DNA from: Planctomycetota bacterium
Lineage (GTDB): Bacteria > Planctomycetota > Planctomycetia > Planctomycetales > Planctomycetaceae
Assembly (NCBI GenBank): GCA_024278285.1
Contig: JAJRTM010000913.1
Location: 1-6,482 of the forward strand
Direction of reading: 5' to 3'
Length of the DNA: 6,482 nucleotides
The position numbers and the translations under genes are program-made. The notes under the pieces were generated by a model. It worked only from the letters and a program-made list of their open reading frames with translations. It searched no databases and was not told the origin of the DNA. This document shows, one piece after another, positions 1 through 6,132 of the stretch; the stretch's first letter is position 1; every line of letters starts with the position of its first letter.

Positions 1-51
1 AATCGCCCCCTGCTTTATTACCGTTTCATGTTTTTTCTTCGTAGGAAACCA

Positions 52-110
52 TATTCTCGGCTTCTTGTTGCGGTGCAACTCAGACGCGATGCGTCTGAGC
101 CATCCCTGTT
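52..110. repeat. Double-hairpin dispersed repeat A, copy 1
   Basis: This 59-bp unit matches 2702-2760 at 54 of 59 positions in the same orientation; weaker similarity extends a few bases left (from 45). It holds two abutting palindromes: GTTGC/GCAAC arms (67-71, 75-79) around a 3-nt loop, and CTCAGACGC/GCGTCTGAG arms (79-87, 91-99) around GAT. It lies about 100 nt beyond the 3' end of the SbcD-like gene. Confidence 0.85.
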
Positions 111-157
111 GTGAAATGATACCGTAAGTGTTTGAACGATCCTTTGTGAAAATGCAC

Positions 158-197
158 CTCCAACGCATCACGGCTCACAGAGCCGTGGCACACGAAA
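158..197. repeat. Palindromic repeat B (CACGGCTC type), copy 1
   Basis: A 40-bp unit that matches 2049-2088 at 38 positions. Its core is an 8-bp-arm hairpin, CACGGCTC (169-176) and GAGCCGTG (180-187) around ACA. It ends 16 nt past the stop of the SbcD-like gene. Confidence 0.85.
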
Positions 198-212
198 TTG
201 TTGCGGGTCCGT

Positions 213-1496
213 TTAACCGGCCTCTTTTAATTTTTCCTGTAATGCAAACAGTCCGAGTTCGGCTGCGCGATTGCAGAGTTCGTTGTTGGTAAGTTGCGAC
301 ATGATTTTATTAACGGGAAGCGATTGACTTGCCCGTTCTTTAATGATGACTTCGTTTTGTTTCTTTCTGTTTTGGAGATTCTGATCTCCCAGAAATTGCA
401 GGAACTGTTCCGTCAAATGTTTTTCGTGGAGGTCGCGGCTCTCTATTCTTTCGCCCGTTAACTGCGGAATCAAAGCAACATCGTGAAGAATGGAAACATC
501 TTCGAGCGGTTGCAGCGGAGAAAGAAATTCCTGTAATTGCAGAGAGGAAAACTGCATCACCTGGGGATGCGGTCCACGAACTTCCCACGATAGATGCAGA
601 ATTTGTGCGGGAGAATAAGAGTGATCGGCTAGCAAACCAAGCAGTTCTCGTTCGGCCTGTTCCAGCAATTCATCCAGTGTCATTTCGCGGGAAATAGTTA
701 GTTCAATTTGTTCTCGTACAACGATGGAAGTTGGCACGGGAGTCAGTTCGATTTCACCTTGCGAATCAATTTCAATCAACGTGGCAGAACAGGGGCCTGT
801 TATTTCATTGGTTAGCGTCTGGATAGCACCGGGTGAATGGTACAGTCTGTTTTGATGTCGAATGGTTCGGCATCGTTGTGACTGCCCGGAGATGACAAGC
901 TGATATTTTTCATCTACTGAATTATCCCCGGCATCCTTTTGAGGAAGATGCCCGATCGATTCGTGGGTTAAGCCGATGTAAGTGGTTTGTGCGTTTGATT
1001 GAGCAGTTGATTGATGGGGAGACTGACCTGAAATCAGTTCACAGCAAACCGTTCCGAAGCGAGTTTTGGGGGAATCTGTTGCTCCCTTTTTTGATGAATG
1101 AGCAGAATCTGCTTCTAACCGAACGCGATGTTGCTTGCCGGTGCTGCTCAGAATGGTCAGACCTGCGGGCAGGCAATTGATTTTCCGTAACTGTTCGACT
1201 TCCTTCAAGTTTGCCGGAGTCCAAGAGACGGCAATCCCTTCTTCGAGAGCGGTTTCGATCCCATCGCGAAACATTGTACAAGCGCGCAAAGTGGGAGTTT
1301 TTTCGCACAGAGAACCGGTCAGAAGCAGCAAATCGACAGCATGATCCAAAGCCGATTCGATCAGCAATTCGAACGCATTTAATGTGGCATCACGGATAAT
1401 TTCGTGCTGGTCATCTTCTGCAGTTGAAAGATCTCGAAGCTGACTGTCGAGGTGCAAATGCCCTGTTGCAAGCAAACGCCACGAGTGGCTATGCAT
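213..1496 (-). CDS. SbcD/Mre11/YhaO-like metallophosphoesterase-fold protein, probably catalytically inactive
   Basis: The 427-residue product resembles the bacterial SbcD/YhaO (Mre11-type) DNA-repair exonucleases across its N-terminal two thirds. Family landmarks remain in order: ATGHLHLDSQL (residues 10-20) for the usual TADLHLDSPL; VDLLLLTGSLCE (54-65) for the GDxxD strand; PANLK (94-98) where GNHD is expected; YQLVISGQSQR (198-208) for the GHxH motif; and YHSPGAIQ (219-226) with the following 'GPCSATLIEID' strand, typical of the region after GHxH. The metal ligands are mostly gone: Asp to His13, Asp to Ser62, His to Leu97, and both His of GHxH to Gln205 and Gln207; His15 and Asn96 remain. 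The C-terminal part (about 265-427) is rich in Gln, Glu and Leu and has no motif I recognise. I chose the ATG at 1494-1496 because an AAAGGA ribosome-binding site lies 7 nt upstream; the frame extends to a TTG at 1521-1523, which would add nine residues. Family members often pair with an SbcC/YhaN-type ATPase; none is in the window, though it could lie left of position 1. The fold call is fairly sure; inactivity is inferred. Confidence 0.75.
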   Translation of the reverse strand: MHSHSWRLLATGHLHLDSQLRDLSTAEDDQHEIIRDATLNAFELLIESALDHAVDLLLLTGSLCEKTPTLRACTMFRDGIETALEEGIAVSWTPANLKEVEQLRKINCLPAGLTILSSTGKQHRVRLEADSAHSSKKGATDSPKTRFGTVCCELISGQSPHQSTAQSNAQTTYIGLTHESIGHLPQKDAGDNSVDEKYQLVISGQSQRCRTIRHQNRLYHSPGAIQTLTNEITGPCSATLIEIDSQGEIELTPVPTSIVVREQIELTISREMTLDELLEQAERELLGLLADHSYSPAQILHLSWEVRGPHPQVMQFSSLQLQEFLSPLQPLEDVSILHDVALIPQLTGERIESRDLHEKHLTEQFLQFLGDQNLQNRKKQNEVIIKERASQSLPVNKIMSQLTNNELCNRAAELGLFALQEKLKEAG

Positions 1497-1503
1497 ATCG
1501 GAG

Positions 1504-1512
1504 TCCTTTCCT
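1504..1512 (-). promoter_or_regulatory. Ribosome-binding site deciding the start of the SbcD-like gene
   Basis: Read on the minus strand this is AGGAAAGGA. The AAAGGA part ends 7 nt before the ATG at 1494-1496, ideal spacing. The upstream in-frame TTG at 1521-1523 would place this purine-rich tract inside the coding region, which argues for the ATG as the true start. Confidence 0.6.
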
Positions 1513-1755
1513 GATGCACTCAAACGCCTTCTCAGGCATTGCGTAAATGTACGCTGAAGTATTTTAAGTGAATGGTCCGCAAAGCCCCCCTTGCGAAACC
1601 TTCCTATTCGTTATTCCTGCGAGAGATTCAGTAAATAACGGTCCTGTCCCGTCCTGTCTGACGACCGTTTCCGCATAAAATCTCTGTAGGCAGGCAACTG
1701 TAGCAGTTTTGTCAAAATTCGCAAAGACCACTTTGTAGAATTTGCATTGAGTGAA

Positions 1756-1787
1756 TAGGCGTTAGGTAGTAGGGATTAGGCGTTAGG
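1756..1787. repeat. TAGGCGTTAGG short direct repeats
   Basis: An 11-bp word, TAGGCGTTAGG, occurs at 1756-1766 and 1777-1787, with the related TAGTAGGGAT between. The stretch is G-rich with repeated TTAGG/TAGG words. It ends 4 nt before the left inverted-repeat arm at 1792. Confidence 0.6.
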
Positions 1788-1981
1788 AAAATTGCTGGCT
1801 CTACCGGATTCTATGTGCCGGTTTGAGTGAGCAATAATCGCTTTGCATCAAGCTAGCAATTACTGTCGAGTTTTACTGTTTTTTTGGCTGAAGGCCTCTT
1901 TTACCATAGCCTGGGGGTGGCCTGGTAAATTTCTTAAGTTGTTGCCAGTTGCACTGTTGCGCCTTGGCTCTTGATTTTACG

Positions 1982-2008
1982 GTGTGTGCCACGGCTCTGT
2001 GAGCCATG
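1982..2008. repeat. Palindromic repeat B, inverted partial copy
   Basis: This is the reverse complement of the right two thirds of repeat B: GTGTGCCACGGCTC, then TGT, then GAGCC. The palindrome is slightly decayed (GAGCCATG for GAGCCGTG). Together with 2049-2088 it forms a head-to-head pair about 40 nt apart. Confidence 0.75.
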
Positions 2009-2048
2009 CAAACTGAAAATAAAGCTTGATTTTAACAAGATATTCTCA

Positions 2049-2088
2049 CTCCAACGCAGCACGGCTCACAGAGCCGTGGCACACAAAA
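2049..2088. repeat. Palindromic repeat B, copy 2
   Basis: This 40-bp unit differs from 158-197 at two positions (168/2059 and 194/2085). The hairpin core (2060-2067 with 2071-2078, loop ACA) is perfect. Confidence 0.85.
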
Positions 2089-2164
2089 CAGTTACTTCTC
2101 GCAACTGTTTCTCAACACGAAAATGCCCTAACTCCCCCATTTTCCGGGTTATTTACCAGCCCAG

Positions 2165-2184
2165 CCTGGGGGCATCGCCCCAGG
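2165..2184. repeat. GGGGC-ATC-GCCCC hairpin
   Basis: GGGGC (2169-2173) and GCCCC (2177-2181) surround an ATC loop, with CCT/AGG continuing the stem past one extra G. The same sequence appears inverted at 2299-2311 (loop GAT), followed by AGGCTA, so the two are copies of one repeat family in opposite orientation. Confidence 0.7.
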
Positions 2185-2236
2185 AAAAAGGATCAGATTC
2201 ACTAAGGAAAGTCCTGAAATAAGTTCCCGGTTTATC

Positions 2237-2262
2237 GTAGGGTGCGTCGTGACGCACCCTAC
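2237..2262. repeat. Perfect 12-bp-arm palindrome (GTAGGGTGCGTC type)
   Basis: GTAGGGTGCGTC (2237-2248) is followed by GT and then by its exact reverse complement (2251-2262). This resembles a 'GGTGCGTC...GACGCACC' intergenic palindrome that I recall from many bacterial genomes. No T-run follows directly, so it is not a typical terminator. Confidence 0.8.
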
Positions 2263-2298
2263 AAATTGAACCCAATGAAATAGGGAAGATCTCTTCAT

Positions 2299-2311
2299 GG
2301 GGCGATGCCCC
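2299..2311. repeat. GGGGC-GAT-GCCCC hairpin (inverted copy)
   Basis: Five-bp arms with a 3-nt loop; inverted counterpart of the hairpin at 2165-2184. The following AGGCTATG also matches, inverted, the CATAGCCT at 1905-1912. Confidence 0.7.
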
Positions 2312-2574
2312 AGGCTATGATGAGATTGGCCTTCAGCCAATAAAAAAACGGCTTGAAATTACTGGCAGATAGAATCCGGTAGAGCCAGCAACTTCGATTG
2401 ACCAACGAGCTTAAAAATTACTCGAAAAGTTTGCGAGCTATTGTGTCAGGCTGGAAAGCTTAACCTACGGGTTTTCAGAATATCCTGCCACTTTTGCGCA
2501 GCCTTTTATTGATAAGAGCCTAACGAAGTTTTGCCTCCAACCAATTGTTACATGGTGATTAGCCATTTGGATGG

Positions 2575-2595
2575 CCCAGAGACGAAGTCTCTGGG
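2575..2595. repeat. CCCAGAGAC hairpin
   Basis: CCCAGAGAC (2575-2583) and GTCTCTGGG (2587-2595) form a perfect 9-bp stem around GAA. It is a single copy in this window, in the gap downstream of lpdA, with no T-run after it. It shares the 3-nt-loop design of the other repeats here but not their sequence. Confidence 0.75.
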
Positions 2596-2701
2596 TGACG
2601 TAGTCACAAGAAGCCGGGAATGTGGTTTGCTCCTGCCAACCAACTCTCCGCACGGAAACATCTTGGTTATTAATACGTGAGTTTCATGATGATTGAAAAC
2701 G

Positions 2702-2760
2702 TATTCTCGGCTTCTTGTTGCTTCGCAACTCAGACGCAATGCGTCTGAGCCATCCCCGTT
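2702..2760. repeat. Double-hairpin dispersed repeat A, copy 2
   Basis: Second copy of the unit at 52-110. Both stems are perfect here too; the loops read TTC instead of GGT and AAT instead of GAT. It begins 67 nt beyond the 3' end of lpdA, in the same orientation relative to that gene as copy 1 is to the SbcD-like gene. Confidence 0.85.
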
Positions 2761-2826
2761 TTTTATTTGACACAAAAACATGACTCAAACAGAACAACTT
2801 GGACCCTATAAGGGTTCTAACGCCTA

Positions 2827-4218
2827 CTAAAAATGGATGGCGCGTTGATCGACTGCCATCGCGGCTTCTTTGACTGCTTCTGCCAATGTGGGATGAGCGT
2901 GAGTGCAGCGGGCTAAGTCTTCGCTGCTGGCACAAAATTCAATCGCGACAGCAACTTCTGCAATAAGGTCGCCCGCGTGCGGTCCCAGAATGTGGGCGCC
3001 GAGAATGCGATCAGTTTTTTTATCTGCCAGGATTTTTACCATTCCTTCGGTATGCCCAATCGCCCGGGCGCGGCCGTTGGCTGCGAAGGGGAACGAACCC
3101 TTTTTGTATTCAATGCCACTTTCTTTGAGCTGCTCTTCGGTCGCACCAACCGAAGCGATTTCCGGACTGGTGTAAACAATCGCGGGGATCGCATCGTAAT
3201 TGACGTGACCATATCCGGTGACTATTTTTTCGACACAGGCAATCCCTTCCTCTTCCGCTTTATGAGCCAGCATTGCACCGCCAACGACATCGCCTATTGC
3301 ATAAATCCCGCTGACAGAACTTTGATACGTATCGTCAATCGGAATGAAACCACGTTTATCTGTTTCGATTCCCACAGATTCCAAACCAAGCTCAGCCGTG
3401 TTGGGGCGTCTGCCAACCGCGACCAGAACGCGATCGCATCGCAGATTTTCGTGACCTTCAATATGCACATCGCACGTTTTGCGGTTGAGTGTGACTCCGG
3501 TTACTCTGGCTCCCAGTTGAAACTCTAACCCCTGAGACTTGAGTACTTTGAGAGACTGCTTTGCCAGTTCGTCATCCATGCCCGGGAGGATACGATTCAG
3601 ATATTCCAGGACAGTCACTTTCGAACCGAGTCGCCGCCAGACGGTTCCAAGTTCCAGACCAATGGCTCCTCCCCCAATCACGACCAACTTGCCGGGAACA
3701 GAAGAAAAACTGAGCGCCTCGGTACTGGAGACAACGCGTTCGCCATCGAATTCGATGCCGGGCAGTGTCGCAACGACAGAACCGGTCGCAATAATAATAT
3801 TCTTCCCCGTTAGTTCAGTCGTCTTGTTTTCTCTGTTGGTAACAGAAACTGCCCCCGCTGCGGTAATGCGACCGTGTCCCAGATACCGCGTCACTTTATT
3901 CTTCTTCAGCAGTCCTTCAATCCCCTTGGTAAGCGCCGAAACCGTTTGGTCCTTCTGGCCCAGCATCGACGGGAGATCGAGTTCCACTTTCGAAATGCGG
4001 ATGCCCCGGTTGCCCATGCCGTTTTTGGCCTGCTCAAACAGCTCACTCGATTCAAGCAGTGCCTTGCTTGGAATGCAACCGACTCGCAGGCACGTTCCGC
4101 CCAATGCAGGTTCCTTTTCGATACAGGCAACATTCAGACCAAGCTGAGCCGCCCGAATCGCAGCAACGTATCCACCTGGACCCGCTCCGATAATAATTAA
4201 ATCGTGTTCTGTGCTCAT
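2827..4218 (-). CDS. lpdA: Dihydrolipoyl dehydrogenase (E3 subunit of 2-oxo acid dehydrogenase complexes)
   Basis: This flavoprotein reoxidises the dihydrolipoyl groups carried by E2 subunits and passes electrons through FAD to NAD+; it is cytoplasmic and homodimeric in the family. The 463-residue product has the usual length and all expected parts: FAD-binding GAGPGG (residues 11-16); the redox disulfide Cys43/Cys48 in GGTCLRVGCIPSK (Arg45 sits where Asn is common); IATGS at 143-147; the NAD-binding glycine motif GGGAIG at 182-187 followed by Glu205 after the second strand; a second FAD contact AIGD at 307-310; and the C-terminal dimer-interface active site with His442 and Glu447 in HAHPTLAEA. 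The frame could extend five codons to a TTG at 4233, but the ATG at 4216-4218 fits the family N-terminus better; only a weak GAAAAG lies 7 nt upstream. It follows sucB by 66 bp on the same strand with no obvious terminator between, so cotranscription is likely. Nothing looks truncated or mutated. Confidence 0.96.
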   Translation of the reverse strand: MSTEHDLIIIGAGPGGYVAAIRAAQLGLNVACIEKEPALGGTCLRVGCIPSKALLESSELFEQAKNGMGNRGIRISKVELDLPSMLGQKDQTVSALTKGIEGLLKKNKVTRYLGHGRITAAGAVSVTNRENKTTELTGKNIIIATGSVVATLPGIEFDGERVVSSTEALSFSSVPGKLVVIGGGAIGLELGTVWRRLGSKVTVLEYLNRILPGMDDELAKQSLKVLKSQGLEFQLGARVTGVTLNRKTCDVHIEGHENLRCDRVLVAVGRRPNTAELGLESVGIETDKRGFIPIDDTYQSSVSGIYAIGDVVGGAMLAHKAEEEGIACVEKIVTGYGHVNYDAIPAIVYTSPEIASVGATEEQLKESGIEYKKGSFPFAANGRARAIGHTEGMVKILADKKTDRILGAHILGPHAGDLIAEVAVAIEFCASSEDLARCTHAHPTLAEAVKEAAMAVDQRAIHF

Positions 4219-4284
4219 TGAAATACTTTTCAAACTGGTTTAACGGCATGAAACATTTGCCTGCTTATCCTGTCGGCTTACTCC

Positions 4285-5475
4285 TTATATTTCGAGCAAC
4301 ATTCTGCTCGGCTCTTCCAGAACATCTTTAAGCCGTTTGAGGAATGTGACTGCTTCACGACCATCAACCACTCGGTGATCGTAAGTGAGGGCGACATACA
4401 TCATCGGGCGAATGACAACTTCTCCGTTGACTGCAATCGGGCGATCAAAAATGCCGTGCATTCCTAGCACACCACTTTGTGGCGGATTGACAATCGGTGT
4501 CGAGAGCAGCGAACCGTAGATGCCTCCGTTGGTGATCGTGAAGTTGCCCCCTGCCATTTCATCGAGATTGATTTTATTTTTGCGAGCTCGCTGACCAAAA
4601 TCGGCAATCGTCATTTCAATCTGTGCAAAACTGAGCCGCTCTGCATTGCGAATCACAGGAACAACAAGCCCCTTTCCTCCCCCCACTGCAACACCAATAT
4701 CGTAGTAGTTGCGATAAACCAGGTGGTCCCCTTTCATCTGGGCAGCAACCTGAGGCACCTGATTAAGGGCATCGACAACACCTTTAACAAAGAACGACAT
4801 GAAGCCAAGTTTAATGTCGTACTTTTTGACGTAAGCTTCTTTGAACTGAGTTCGCAAGTCAATCACTTTTGACATATCAATTTCGTTGAACGTCGTCAGT
4901 AGTGCAGCATTGTTTTGAGCTTCGACAAGCCGTTCTGCAATCCGTTTGCGAATCGGGCTCAGCGGCACAATTTCTTCTTCCCGCATCGCACCAGATGTAG
5001 CAGAGGCATTGCCAGTGGATCCCGTTCCCGCGTTGATGGCATCTTCTTTCAGAATGCGACCGCCCGGCCCGGTCGGGGTAACCTGATCTGCAGAAAGACC
5101 CCGCTGCGCCATTTCTCTTGCAGCCGCTGGCATCACTTTCGCAGATCCACCAGAAGTATCGGAAGAACTTGCAGTCGGTGCGGCTTCGGCTGCTGGCTGA
5201 TCTTTTATCGGAGCCGATTCTGTTCCAGCCGGGGCTTTTGCTTCTTCAAAGTAGCCGATCAAATCGCCGATGGCTGCCATCTCGCCTGCTTTTTTCAGGA
5301 TGCGAGTTACTTTTCCGTTCGTCGGGGCGGGAACATCGAAGGTTGCCTTATCCGTTTCCAGGCCGACCAGATCGCTATCCGCCGCAACCCAGTCTCCCTC
5401 GGCGACATACCATTCCCCAATCTGCACCTCGGAAATAGACTCTCCGACCGCAGGAACCTTAATCTCCATTGCCAT
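4285..5475 (-). CDS. sucB: Dihydrolipoyllysine-residue succinyltransferase (E2 of 2-oxoglutarate dehydrogenase)
   Basis: E2 core of the 2-oxoglutarate dehydrogenase complex; it transfers the succinyl group from E1-bound intermediate via lipoyl-lysine to CoA in the TCA cycle. The 396-residue product has the standard architecture: one lipoyl domain (about 1-77) with the lipoylated Lys43 in ETDKATFDV; an Ala/Pro/Ser-rich linker (78-112); a peripheral subunit-binding domain for E3/E1 (about 113-147, with the [11 protein letters not shown] end); a second short linker; and the catalytic acyltransferase domain (about 167-396). The latter carries TTFNEIDM (194-201), GNFTITNGG (310-318) and the active site DHRVVDG with His367 and Asp371. 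The close match of segments such as LGFMSFFVK and [10 protein letters not shown] to SucB/OdhB favours succinyl- over acetyl-transferase. The ATG at 5473-5475 is supported by GGAG 6 nt upstream; a second ATG two codons later is possible. It heads a probable sucB-lpdA unit. No E1 (sucA) gene lies upstream; a 657-bp non-coding gap does. Confidence 0.95.
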   Translation of the reverse strand: MAMEIKVPAVGESISEVQIGEWYVAEGDWVAADSDLVGLETDKATFDVPAPTNGKVTRILKKAGEMAAIGDLIGYFEEAKAPAGTESAPIKDQPAAEAAPTASSSDTSGGSAKVMPAAAREMAQRGLSADQVTPTGPGGRILKEDAINAGTGSTGNASATSGAMREEEIVPLSPIRKRIAERLVEAQNNAALLTTFNEIDMSKVIDLRTQFKEAYVKKYDIKLGFMSFFVKGVVDALNQVPQVAAQMKGDHLVYRNYYDIGVAVGGGKGLVVPVIRNAERLSFAQIEMTIADFGQRARKNKINLDEMAGGNFTITNGGIYGSLLSTPIVNPPQSGVLGMHGIFDRPIAVNGEVVIRPMMYVALTYDHRVVDGREAVTFLKRLKDVLEEPSRMLLEI

Positions 5476-5604
5476 GCTCTGCTCCGCATTAAATTGTCAG
5501 CAGCCGATTGAAACTGTTCCGGGATATCGATTCTGAAGGGATCGTTAACACGCTGATGCCAATCTCCCTCCCTGACGCCAAACATATTTTTTCCGGTTAA
5601 TGTG

Positions 5605-5632
5605 AGGATATAGCCCCTGCCGTATCCGTCAA
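5605..5632 (-). promoter_or_regulatory. Candidate sigma70-type promoter for sucB-lpdA
   Basis: On the minus strand a TTGACG -35 box (5632-5627) is followed after 16 nt by TATCCT (5610-5605), a modest -10 box. It would give a leader of about 120 nt ahead of sucB. The -35 box is strong but the -10 box is only fair, and planctomycete promoter consensus is not well established, so this is tentative. Confidence 0.35.
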
Positions 5633-5731
5633 CTATGTCCACGCTGAAAAAGAAGAACCATGCAAAAAAAGAGGCAAATAAAAGCGATTGGATTGGCTTT
5701 GGGAGTTCGCGAAAGATAAGCAAAGGTGCTC

Positions 5732-5811
5732 CGTAGAGTCCGCTATTACGAACCACCGCATGAAATAGGGGAATCTTCCTCACATCGTGGTCCGCAATAG
5801 CGGCCCCTACG
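5732..5811. repeat. Inverted repeat with 25-nt arms (CGTAG...CCGCTATT type)
   Basis: Positions 5732-5756 and the reverse complement of 5787-5811 match at 21 of 25 positions, around a 30-nt spacer. The right arm itself contains a small CCGC/GCGG hairpin. It lies in the divergent gap upstream of the candidate sucB promoter. Confidence 0.65.
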
Positions 5812-5829
5812 TCTGGGCTGAATAGTTAC

Positions 5830-5914
5830 TTCAAAAGGAGTACAGAGATTCGGCGTCTGTATCGTAACAGTATGCTCTGTTGCAGGCAGGCAAGAATGTC
5901 TGTACTCCGTTGAA
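5830..5914. repeat. Inverted repeat around GGAGTACAGA
   Basis: GGAGTACAGA (5837-5846) is the exact reverse complement of 5899-5908, and the match continues with few changes to 5851/5894 inside and TTCAA/TTGAA outside. An inner AACAG/CTGTT stem (5866-5870, 5877-5881) makes a nested hairpin. It starts 19 nt after the inverted repeat at 5732-5811. Confidence 0.65.
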
Positions 5915-6015
5915 ATGGATTTATTGAATAAATAGAGGCTCCGGTTAGCCAGTTGGTGAGGCCACAGCAGCGGGCCTATTCTAATGATCACTGTTTGGAA
6001 ATTTTGATTCCTCAG

Positions 6016-6043
6016 TTGATTTGAATCGGTTTTTTGTTAGAAT
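6016..6043 (+). promoter_or_regulatory. Extended -10 promoter for the small basic-protein gene
   Basis: TTGATT (6016-6021) and TAGAAT (6038-6043) are separated by 16 nt, and the -10 box is preceded directly by TGT, giving an extended -10 (TGnTAGAAT). Transcription would begin near 6050, leaving a leader of about 80 nt before the ATG at 6133. The region between the boxes is T-rich. This is the best promoter-like sequence in the window. Confidence 0.55.
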
Positions 6044-6132
6044 CCCTCTCTTCGATACCGATAAACAAGTTTATTGCCTGTAAAATCACCTGCAAAATAG
6101 AGACAATCTCCAAAAATAGCGGAGTCTTTCAG

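Larger units (their letters stand above)
1792..2391. repeat. 600-bp non-coding segment bounded by inverted repeats (MITE-like or composite repeat)
   Basis: Positions 1792-1814 and 2369-2391 are perfect 23-bp reverse complements (beginning TTGCTGGCTCTACC on the left). Further inside, in mirrored order, lie T7 plus GGCTGAAGGCC (1879-1896) against GGCCTTCAGCC plus A7 (2328-2348), and CATAGCCTGGGG (1905-1916) against CCCCAGGCTATG (2308-2319). So the ends are long imperfect inverted repeats. The interior holds a repeat B pair, a GGGGC hairpin (2165-2184) and a 12-bp-arm palindrome (2237-2262). I see no transposase or other credible gene inside, and no clear target-site duplication outside. It could be a non-autonomous element or a cluster of dispersed repeats. 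Confidence 0.6.
1497..2826. other. 1.3-kb non-coding region between the SbcD-like gene and lpdA
   Basis: No reading frame here resembles a protein; the longer ones run through palindromic repeats. Positions 1524-1755 show nothing I recognise apart from a possible leader for the SbcD-like gene. The repeats at 1756-2391, 2575-2595 and 2702-2760 are listed separately. Positions 2392-2574 show nothing recognisable. A small ACCCT/AGGGT hairpin at 2803-2815 follows lpdA but lacks a T-run on the minus strand. Confidence 0.7.
5476..6132. other. Divergent non-coding region between sucB and the small basic-protein gene
   Basis: This 657-bp gap carries the candidate promoters for both sides and two stacked inverted repeats. 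I find no convincing gene: the only longer minus-strand frame overlaps sucB and starts within a repeat arm. Positions 5915-6000 show nothing I recognise. Confidence 0.7.

Noticed and set aside
1497..1523. TTG start for the SbcD-like gene at 1521-1523
   Set aside because: The ATG at 1494-1496 has a well-spaced AAAGGA, and the family N-terminus begins a few residues after that ATG.
1971..2340. Short frames of 83 and 63 codons in the inverted-repeat segment
   Set aside because: Both are made largely of palindromic repeat sequence, lack a credible ribosome-binding site and have no recognisable protein character.
52..2760. CRISPR array
   Set aside because: The repeats are palindromic, far apart and not regularly spaced, and no cas gene is present.
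2803..2815. Intrinsic terminator for lpdA
   Set aside because: The stem is only 5 bp and no T-run follows on the minus strand; at most a weak signal.
2977..4147. Long plus-strand frames (183 and 202 codons) opposite lpdA
   Set aside because: They are antisense readings of a fully conserved lpdA and resemble no protein family.
5307..5783. 158-codon minus-strand frame with a hydrophobic stretch (SLLFASFFAWFFFF) upstream of and overlapping sucB
   Set aside because: It starts within an inverted-repeat arm, overlaps 169 bp of the well-supported sucB gene in another frame, and its second half is only the shifted reading of the lipoyl domain.
6037..6132. N-terminal extension of the small basic protein from the ATG at 6037
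   Set aside because: The extension starts at the predicted -10 box, ahead of the likely transcription start, and its composition differs from the Lys/Arg-rich body.
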